DNA of 64,000 nt, taken from contig NC_018244.1 of the NCBI RefSeq assembly GCF_000227135.1, positions 384,734-448,733 of the forward strand. The letters run 5' to 3'. How positions within the stretch are numbered: the stretch's first letter is position 1; each line of letters opens with the position of its first letter. Under the pieces are notes generated by a model, which was given only the letters and a program-made list of their open reading frames with translations, was not told the origin of the DNA and made no database searches. The position numbers were made by a program, and so were the translations under genes. The DNA comes from Leishmania donovani. Lineage: Eukaryota; Euglenozoa; Kinetoplastea; Trypanosomatida; Trypanosomatidae. Shown piece by piece: positions 48,701 through 57,200 of this stretch.

Positions 48701-51700
48701 ATGAATGCGCGAACCACGCGCGATGGCGTGGCGGAGGTGTTTGAGCGGGATCGAGTGGCGCTCATCATGCAGCAGGCACTCGCTCATCGTTACTCCCATC
48801 CGCTGTCGTCGCCGCTCTTTGATGGCGTGCATGACGGTCACCTTGTGGACTCTGAGGGCTACGGTACCGCTACATCCGATATGGCCGCCAAGTCGCCCTC
48901 CTCTCCACCTCGCTTGACATGTCCGTTGCACTATACGCTGCGCCGATGCTCTCGCACCGAGTATTATCTTCGTTTTACTCCACCCATTTCTGACACGACA
49001 GGGTTCATGGAGTCGAGCACGGCGGGGGGCTCTCCCTCTGTGTCGACGCAGTGGCAGCCGCGGGACGACGAAGCCTCTGTAGCGACTGCCGTGGCCGCAG
49101 AGTGCTGGCGTCACGCCGCCTTCACGGCACTGACGCAGAGAGACCTGCGCCGACTGTGCGGACTGCCCGAGGAAACCGGGCCCGGCACCAACGGACACCG
49201 GCACGAGCCCACACCGTCGCCGCCTTCCCTTTCCGCGACGCCGGTGACGTCGCATCCTCGTCGCTCCTCTCCGCCTCTCGTGACTCACCATGAGTTTTTT
49301 GAGATGCCGTCCCGGTGGGTCATGCAGAGCCTCGGCGAGGTGGATCAGCACACTTTTCACAGTTACGCGGAATGGGATTGCCGGCGCCTTGTCACTCCAC
49401 TCGATGTCGGGGCCACCGTCGTGAAGCAGGCAGTGGGAGCGGAGGCAGTAGTCAGAGGGGCGGCTGCCCCCGCTCCTGGCGGTGATCAGACTGCCTCCCC
49501 CGGAGGTCCGGCAGCATCGCTGTATTCGCCGGCGCAGATGATGACAGAGAGAGGTGGTGCCGCGCCACCATCGTCCTCGTATCTGAGTCGCACGTCTGCG
49601 TCCTCGTCGGAGGCGGAGCATATGCTGCGCCGTCAAGAGCGTTTCCGTGTGCGTTCAACGGCAGCTATGGCGCGCGGGGCATACTGGGTAGACGTCGTGC
49701 CGCTCACGGCGGAGGAAGAGTGTGATAGGAGGGCGATAAGAGTAACGGCAAGCACAGACACTGCGATTTCTGCCGTTGCCGACACCGAGAACAATAGCAT
49801 CACCTGTGAGCGCGTCGACCGCGATGCGTTGCTGCTGCACCCTCCTGTGGCGCTTTATGTGGACCCACTTCTGCCCTGTGACGAGCTCTACAGCGAACGC
49901 GGCGTCAACACCAGCGTCTATGTCTTCTTCCTGCGCGCACTTCAGCAGCAGCAACACAAGCTCGCAGACGGTCGCATCTCGTGCGATACCGCCGCCTTCG
50001 ACAGCAGCAGTGACTGTAGCGGTATGCGCCCCGGCAAAGGAACCGGTATGCCTGACCCACCCGAGGCCGCAGCGGCGCTGGCCCTACAGCTTGCCTTGTG
50101 CGCACGACAGCTGCGTCTGGAGTTAGCGGGACGCATTCATCGAGCAATCAACGCCGCCAATCCCTCATCTGTGCTGCTCCGCGTACCCTCGAGAGAAGTC
50201 GCGACGTGTGCCATAGAAGGCGCCGCTGTCACCTCTGCTAAGTGCTCGGGGGTTGCCGCACCTGCGGTGCTGCTGCAGGTGCGCGTGGACCATGCTCGAG
50301 GATCTGTGCAGCTTCGCGCGCTGACACTGGAGGATTCGGCGGACAGTACCAGTGACCTGCTAGGAAGCGAGTGGCATGCAAGCGGACGTGCGGCAACACC
50401 CACCTCGTCAGCTGCGGCACGACCCCGTCTGCAAGACACGGAAACCTCCAGTGCTGCCTACACCAAGCGGAGAAGAGAGGACGCGGAAGAAGGCGAGGAG
50501 GCAGTGCGATACAGCCACAATGCTGCTACAACCAAGGCGACGCGGTCGCCAACAGTGGAGGTGCTGCTCCGCTCTGCTTGGAAACTGGCTGCTCTTTACG
50601 ATATAACGCGTTCCGCGTCGCTGGAGCCGCAACAGGCAGACCAGGGCGCCAGCGACGAAAGCAGAGCGGCGAGGGTGAAAAGCCCCGAAGGGGCGCAGAT
50701 GGGCGCATCTCTGCCGGCTTCATTGCCTTCGTGGCTCGCGACGTCGCTCTTGAGACGCCTTACAGGCAGGCCGCAAGCGGTTTCTGGCCTAACTGCATCA
50801 GGAACCACTGATGTCCACAGTGAAGCGTCATGCGACTCTAGCTGGAGCACTGTGGCGCTTCATCGAGGGGACGCATGCTTACCGTCGACAATGCCGCTTG
50901 CCGGTGAAAGGGTCCCTTGCCTACCCCTGTCTGCTGGACGGATCGACCACCCAAGCGCCTCTTCGCCTCCTCTGTTGTTGGCCGATGACGATCCACCAAC
51001 TGGTGTTCCCGCGGCTACCGCCATAGCCAGCACCACCCTGACCACGGCCACAACTACAGCCGAAGAGCGCATCTTTCTTGGGCGACTTTTTATCCTTCTC
51101 CTTCGGTATCGTACGCTCTTCGGGGGGCATGGGTACAACCAAGGCCCACAGGCTGCTTTGCCGCCCCCGGTGATGGAGCACCTTGCCGCCGCCTTCGAGA
51201 TCAGCGCCGAGGCGTTCGCGTCACCGCTGAACGCGCAGCTGCCTCAGTTTGGCTCTCTGTTCCCCGACACAGACAGGCACTTTGGAAGCATGGGGTCCTT
51301 CTTTGACCTTCAGTTCGGCGGTGCCAGCGGCGACTGTCACGCTCAGCGAGCGCCCATACCAACCGACTGCGCTGCACCGCCGCCAGGGTGCCATGTCGAA
51401 GTCAACCCGCCCTTCGACACGACTCTTCTTCGGCACATGGGGACGCATCTGCTGTCGTGTCTGAAGCGTGCGCAGGAGTCGATGCAGAGCCTTCTGTTCC
51501 TCATTGTGCTGCCCAGCCATGACTTGACGGACGCGGAGAAGGCGGCGGCAGCGGTGGCAAGCACGCGGCTGCCAACGCAAGCGGCCACCGCGAAGCGCCT
51601 CGGCAGCGACCAGTTGCGTGGCAGCAGTGCTGCCACTGCTTCGGTGCCACCGAGTACCGAACGCACGCTGCGTGAGTCGCCGTACTGCCTTGGCCACGTC

Positions 51701-51907
51701 CTCTGCGCGGCGGCGGAGTCGGCCTACGTGGACGGCCACCAGCACCTCCTGCAAAGTCCCTTCTTTCGTATCGAGACGCCGACGCGGCTGATTCTTCTCG
51801 GCAACACGGTGGCTCGCACGCGCTTCCCTCACGCAGCCGCGCAGCTGGAGTCGGTGCGTGTGGCTTGGAAGGAGCTGACGGAGAGCGCGCTGCTGCAGCA
51901 GCGTTGA
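48701..51907 (+). CDS. PCIF1/CAPAM-family cap adenosine-N6 methyltransferase
   Basis: 1068 aa. The C-terminal 290 residues match the PCIF1 catalytic region. A helical block (RLFILLLRYRTLFG) leads to FASPLN (839-844), then LFPDTDRHFGSMGSFFD (853-869). The catalytic NPPF (902-905, bases 51404-51415) follows, then a hydrophobic strand (LLFLIVLPSHD) and a closing block with DGHQH before RLILLGNT. In animals PCIF1 N6-methylates the first cap-adjacent 2'-O-methyl adenosine of mRNA, using S-adenosylmethionine. Trypanosomatid mRNAs carry cap 4, whose first base is N6,N6,2'-O-trimethyladenosine, so this protein is a natural candidate for that step (inference). No WW domain is seen at the N-terminus, unlike animal PCIF1. 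Residues 1-780 are mostly low-complexity, with helical patches (for example AALALQLALCARQLRLELAG). The 3' flank carries a SIDER-like element. Confidence 0.88.
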   Translation: MNARTTRDGVAEVFERDRVALIMQQALAHRYSHPLSSPLFDGVHDGHLVDSEGYGTATSDMAAKSPSSPPRLTCPLHYTLRRCSRTEYYLRFTPPISDTTGFMESSTAGGSPSVSTQWQPRDDEASVATAVAAECWRHAAFTALTQRDLRRLCGLPEETGPGTNGHRHEPTPSPPSLSATPVTSHPRRSSPPLVTHHEFFEMPSRWVMQSLGEVDQHTFHSYAEWDCRRLVTPLDVGATVVKQAVGAEAVVRGAAAPAPGGDQTASPGGPAASLYSPAQMMTERGGAAPPSSSYLSRTSASSSEAEHMLRRQERFRVRSTAAMARGAYWVDVVPLTAEEECDRRAIRVTASTDTAISAVADTENNSITCERVDRDALLLHPPVALYVDPLLPCDELYSERGVNTSVYVFFLRALQQQQHKLADGRISCDTAAFDSSSDCSGMRPGKGTGMPDPPEAAAALALQLALCARQLRLELAGRIHRAINAANPSSVLLRVPSREVATCAIEGAAVTSAKCSGVAAPAVLLQVRVDHARGSVQLRALTLEDSADSTSDLLGSEWHASGRAATPTSSAAARPRLQDTETSSAAYTKRRREDAEEGEEAVRYSHNAATTKATRSPTVEVLLRSAWKLAALYDITRSASLEPQQADQGASDESRAARVKSPEGAQMGASLPASLPSWLATSLLRRLTGRPQAVSGLTASGTTDVHSEASCDSSWSTVALHRGDACLPSTMPLAGERVPCLPLSAGRIDHPSASSPPLLLADDDPPTGVPAATAIASTTLTTATTTAEERIFLGRLFILLLRYRTLFGGHGYNQGPQAALPPPVMEHLAAAFEISAEAFASPLNAQLPQFGSLFPDTDRHFGSMGSFFDLQFGGASGDCHAQRAPIPTDCAAPPPGCHVEVNPPFDTTLLRHMGTHLLSCLKRAQESMQSLLFLIVLPSHDLTDAEKAAAAVASTRLPTQAATAKRLGSDQLRGSSAATASVPPSTERTLRESPYCLGHVLCAAAESAYVDGHQHLLQSPFFRIETPTRLILLGNTVARTRFPHAAAQLESVRVAWKELTESALLQQR

Positions 51908-52185
51908 GGCGGTGCGCTGCGCACGTGCTCTGCTAGTGCGCATTGAACCCTGGCGTGAGCATCTCCCACTCTTGTGCGTGTAGGTGTCTGGCTGCGTTTG
52001 CGTCTCTCTTCGGGCTTCTTTCATGGTGTCTGGGAGTGCGGAGCTGTTTTACGCGACACGCAACGGCGGGCCTACACACCTCACGAGGAGTGCTGAGGAG
52101 AAGCACACTTGCAGTGGATGGGAGTAGGCACCGGCTGCGCTTCGACATTAGGAGAGGATGCGGTCTCACGGTGTGTGCACCTCAC

Positions 52186-52187
<2 letters not shown>

Positions 52188-52221
<34 letters not shown>
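52188..52221 (+). repeat. (GT)n microsatellite
   Basis: An uninterrupted TG/GT run of about 34 bases in the 3' flank of the PCIF1-like gene. Confidence 0.9.
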
Positions 52222-52399
52222 TGCGCGCACGATTGGGAAGCGCGGAAGAGGATCGCGGAAGGGATGGGAGCGAGGAGGAGGAAAAAGGGCGAATGCGCGC
52301 GATAATGGGCGTGCGCTCTCAAGCCTACGCGATGTCGGCGGGTTTCCGACGTCGCTTGTCTCCCGCCTCTCAACCATCCGCGAAGGGCCGCTTTTCTTT

Positions 52400-52890
52400 C
52401 GTGTGCTGTGCTCAGCCCATCCGCGTCCCTGGCAGTGCGGAGTCACCTCTGCGTGCACGGTGCAAGGGTCCGGCGCCCACGCTTTGTGGGCGAACAAAGA
52501 GCCTTCACAACCTGCCCTCGGGCACGGTCGCGGGACTCCCTGGCGCCGGCGGACGGGTGTGGGATGTCGCAGTGCCGGAGGGACATGCGGTCATGACCAC
52601 GTTGGGAGCAGCTCCCTACGAATGGTGTCGACGATGGAACAAGTATGCGCATCCGCCAAGTGCTTTTCTGCCTTTGCTGCGTTTCGGTGATGTTGAGGGT
52701 AATCCGCGGGCCTCGCCTGCGCTCTCTGCAGTGGGCTGAACGGTATCCAGCGGTGTGTGGTGCGTGTGCTTGGCCGGTGTCCGTTACATAGACGTGGGCG
52801 CAACAGGGGTGGGTGCGCTGCGGGCGGTGCATGCGTGCGTGTTGGTTGACCTGTTCATGGTTGAAGGATACGTTGAAAGAGAAAGAAAGA
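52400..52890 (+). mobile_element. SIDER-like retroposon remnant B (PCIF1-like gene 3' flank)
   Basis: It shares ordered blocks with remnant A: GGCGCCCACGCTTTGTGGGC near 52470-52490, GGTCATGACCACGTT near 52590-52602 and AATGGTGTCGACGAT at 52621-52635. At the 3' end it shares TTGGTTGACCTG and GGATACGTTGAAAGAGA, then an A/G-rich tail. It is about 300 bases shorter than A, with the difference all in the middle. Same orientation as the host transcript, in a 3'-UTR position, no coding capacity. These features fit Leishmania SIDERs. Confidence 0.72.
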
Positions 52891-54125
52891 GGCCTTCTCT
52901 GTGTTAGTCAAGGGGCAGGACCGCGTGCCTGCTACTTCTGCACGGCGCCTGCACTCTTGTGTGTTGAAGCTTACGTTCGTGACCGTCTAAGCCATTGAGC
53001 CGGACTGCAGAGAACGTCGCACCTCGCCGCAAGCAGCAGCCATCCGCCCCGTCCCGCTCCTCTGTGACGCGAAAAGTGACCCTCTTAGCACCCTCTCCTA
53101 CCTCCTGCCTCCTTGGACAACCCTGCCCTATCTGCGCGTTGCGCACGCGCTCAGAGATCCGGGCAGATCTATAGCGGAAGCGAGCAAGCACACGACAAAT
53201 CACCTTCCTGCCCTCCCGCCCTCCACGCACACGCACACGCACGCTGATGTGTGCATCAACCACGCACAAGCTCTAAAGCGTAACCTCTCTGCCTCTGGGC
53301 CTGCGTGCCGCCACGCCTCCCCTTCTTATAGTCTTCTCTCGCTTTTCCTTTGCTGTCGATGTTCACGTTCATGTTACTGCGACTTTTCCTTTTCGTTTAT
53401 GTTCGGTATGTATTCCTGGATCATCTTGCCTCTCTCTCTTGACCAGCAGCCCCTCTCCCTCCTCCCTCCACGCCCTCCTCTTTTATCACCACTTCTCCCT
53501 CGGCGTGTCTCGTCCTCGTACGCGTGACCTCCTGTGCCCCTTCTCGCCCCTCTCACCTACATTCCAACCCTCCTGCCTGCCCGCCTGCCTCTCCAGCACA
53601 CTCACAGGATCCACGCATGCACAACGAGCATTTTCTTCCTTTATTTCGCTTTGAGGGCTCCTCGCTTTTCTCCTTTCTCTCTCTGTCGGCCTCCGCCGCC
53701 GTCTTTCAGGCGCGCCGCGCCTCGCCCCGTCGTGCAGTTTCCTCTCCTCCCGTCAAACCTCTCCGACGTCGCTCTTCCCACTATTTCTTGTCGGTGCCTC
53801 GTTTCTTTTACTTCCCTTCTCTGTAGCCCCTTTTCTCCTTGCTGGTGTCGTGCGCGTGTCTGTGTGCCTGTCTCTCCCACGACGCTCCCTCCCTCCTCTA
53901 TACTGCACCTCCGCCCACCACTTCCAGCCCTCTTCGCAGCCCTCCCTTTTGTTTTGTTTCTCACTGGAACTTCTGTCGTGCGCTTCGCTTACACCGTCAC
54001 CACACGTGCCGACCGCTGTGCTGCTTCTCCGCTTCCGCTTCTACTCACCCCCACCCGCCCTCCTCGACTCCCCTGGAGGCAGGCATACGGGCGATCACTT
54101 GTGCACGCGCGTGTTTGTGTGGGCT

Positions 54126-54146
54126 CTTACGCCCTTTATCTTTCAG
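54126..54146 (+). promoter_or_regulatory. Candidate spliced-leader acceptor for the PDE-like gene
   Basis: A T/C tract ends in CTTTCAG, with AG at 54145-54146. The first ATG after it is 54238, which is why that start was chosen. Confidence 0.5.
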
Positions 54147-54237
54147 CTTGTTTTTCCTCTTTCCATCCGTGGTTTTGCGGGCGACTCCGAATCGCGGTCG
54201 CACACCGAAGCCATCCGACGTGGAGCCTCCGACGGCT

Positions 54238-57200
54238 ATGCCTGGGCGTTCAGGCAGTGAGGCAGGAGGCGTAGCCCCCTCAGCCGAGCTGGGAGCTCCA
54301 CTCAGCGCCACAGGGGCGACCTCTGCTAGGTCCTCCAGCGGGCGCAGTCATCCGTTACACCCAAGCGCATCTGCCAGCTTCTGCTTCGGCGACGCCGTTC
54401 CCACCCACGGTCAGCACGCTTTGGCAAATGCCGGAGAGGTGGCTCACTTAGGCCGCGGTGGGGGCCAGTCGCAGCAGAGTTGCCCCCCCACCATCATCGA
54501 CACGTCGGCGACTGGGCCGACTGCCGTTGGTGTGTCTTCTCTTCGCTGTGACTTCGCTTCTCCACCAGCGGTTTTGGTGGCAGGCGTGCCGATGAGCAGC
54601 CACGTCCCTACACCAAACCAGTCTACCCCCGCTACTGAAACGCGGTCTGTTCAGCTTCTTGAGCACCTGCAGCAGTTGCTTCAGAGCAACGTACCGACGG
54701 CGATGCTGCAGCAGTGGGTGTCCGCCCAGCTTCTCCAAGCCAAATCGCCTGCCACCGTTGCGCGACCTCCCGCTGCTGTCGTAGTTGTCTCCTCGTCATC
54801 TGCGAGACCACTCGCCCCCACCGCCCTGCCAGCTTCGGCACTGGGGCAGCCGACAAGTCCACGCATCCCCGGTGGCAGTTGCCCACCGCGACGGCCCGCG
54901 CCGGCAGTGTCCTTTTCGATTTTCACCTACCCACATTGTCAAACGCAGCAGCAGCAGCAGCAACTCTCACCACGGCAGGGCAGCCCTCTGGACCGCGTCA
55001 ATGTTTCTTCCGAACCGTCCTTCACCCCATCTACCATCGGATGTGTGTGCAACGCAAACAGCGGCAGCGCCCCCAGTGCTCTGACGTCGGCGGTCGATGG
55101 AGGCGCAGTTGCGCTCGCGCCAGCGATGTGCAGCGCCACGTCGGTGGTTGCCACGGTGCCGTCGAAGGCTGACATCGAAGCACCTCTATCAGGGCCCTCA
55201 CTGCCGTTTTTGGCAGGCTCGGCGGTGGTGCCATCAGTGGAGAGGGGGGGGCCCTGCTCCACCGTCAATGATCCGCTCGCCAGCGGTGCTGGCAATGACA
55301 ACGACTCGGCGGAGGCTCATCAACGTTGCTCCGGCGAAGGCCTACGAAAGACTTCGCGACTGCGCCGACAGCACTCCCAGTGCCGTTCACTTCGAAACCA
55401 GAGCAGCAACGCCGGCTTCAGTTCTCCCACTGCCCCATCTAGTGGAGTTTGGCCGGCGACGGGGTCCTGCACGGGTGCCAACATGGCCCCTTCCACCATC
55501 ATTCTCCACTCAAAGTCTCCTAGCCCTGCAGGCTCCCCGACGCATCGCTGCATCGCCTCTGCACTGCACTCAGCCACCAAAGCAGCGATTCACGCGACAA
55601 CGTCCCAGCTGGTGGCAGCGAAGCAGCAGAACATCTCACTGCTGCTCGGGGAGCGTTTCTCGCGTCACCCCCAAAATCTTGTCCGGCGTGTGGCAACGCC
55701 ACTGGTGCACGTCGGCAGCGGCTCGTCTGGGACTTCGGCGCTGTCTGGGGCGACTTCGGGGGCGACTTTCTCGCAGGGCCGTTCACGCTGTGAGCGTGAC
55801 TTCAGCGCAGATGGCGACAACTCCAGCCTTGCTACCGCGAATACAGTGCTCGAGCGCGTCGAGGGACCGACCGGCTCGTTGGTCGCGCCACAGACGCGAT
55901 TCCCGTCGCTGGCGAGCGCTCCGCTCAAGGTGGCGGAGGGGGGGGCTGCCGTGGCAGCGGCGGGGTTTTTGGCTCGCCGCGCTCCTTTGCCATCGATGGC
56001 CGCGGCGGCTTCTGCCAGTGACCCGGCACGCAAATTGCCGGCCAGACGCTTATCGCGTGCCATCACGCCACCCAGTCTGCTGATGACGGCCATGGACGTC
56101 TCCAAGAGCGGCAGCTCTGGGGTGTCATCCCTCCAAGGTAATGGCACCGTAAGCGACGACCACAGCGCCGTGTCGAACGCGCCGTGCGGCAGCAACGACG
56201 CCGCCGCTGCCGCCCCACCGCCGTTGCCTGCGTCCGCTGAGTCTGCATCAATCCACCGATGCACCGACAGCATCCCTTCAGAGCAGCCCGCGAATGCAGA
56301 GGCAGAAGCCCAGCTCAAGCTGTTGCTGCAACGGGATCGGCCGAGCAGCACCTTGTCGGCCGTGATGGCTGCGCGCCCGCTGACGGCGGCCACAGAGGCT
56401 GCTTCAGGCGATGCCCCAGAGCCGGTGGCGGCCACGGAAGTGCCGGACGTCATCTCCCTCATTGCGGTTGATACGGAGGGTGCGAGCGTTCCCTGCACCC
56501 CTTTCCGGGAGCCGTCATCGCACACCAACTCGTCCCTGCTCAGCGGCGGCGACTCGCACCAGTTGCCACGTTGGTGGGGCGGCGCTGCCGCCCATGACGG
56601 TGAGCGTTACCACCTCCCTCATCGCGGCACCATCTTGACCCTGCCTGCGGTGAACGCCTCCGCCACTCCGTTCGCGTGGGCTCAGCCGCCGAACATGGAT
56701 TCACACGCACCTGGCTTGGAGACGTCGCTCTCGCAGCTTGCTCCGTTGCCATCCACAGTGATTCAAGGCACACGCCAGGCGTCCGTGACGCCGCGGAGGG
56801 CGACCAGCTTAGTCTCCAACGCCAGCAGCCACCTCGGTTGCGCTGGTGCGACCCGGGGGCATGGCGCCGCTACGCTCCTCGACGTCGCCGGCCAAGATTC
56901 TTTATCGCTGCATGACGACGTGCCGAGTTTTAACAGCAGCCACACCGCTGGCATGTCGTCCATCGGCGACGGCGTGAACGGCAATCGCCTGCGCCGCTTC
57001 TCCGTGCTTCACTTGAGCCGCTCGTCTATGAACGGCGGTGTAGACCCCATGGACGGAGTTATGCCGAGCTTCATCCTCGATGACATCAATGGGGCGCAGC
57101 GCCGCTCGGGCCCGCGCTTCTTGCGCTCCTTCTGTCGTCACACGCCTGTTCGAGTCACGGAGAGCGTGACGCGCGAGGCGCTGAGGGGGCTTGGGGTGCC

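Larger units (their letters stand above)
51908..54237. other. 2.3-kb intergenic region with SIDER-like element
   Basis: No gene is seen. It contains a GT repeat (52188-52221), the SIDER-like copy B (about 52400-52890) and a long CT-rich leader (53290-54146). The frame of the following gene is open back to 53839, but that part encodes UTR-like C/L/P/S-rich sequence. Confidence 0.65.

Noticed and set aside
48638..49636. 332-codon frame antisense to the start of the PCIF1-like gene
   Set aside because: Arg-rich shadow frame, opposite to the array direction.
53839..54237. 133-codon N-terminal extension of the PDE-like protein
   Set aside because: It is CT-rich leader upstream of the probable acceptor at 54146. 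The alternative start cannot be fully excluded without transcript ends.
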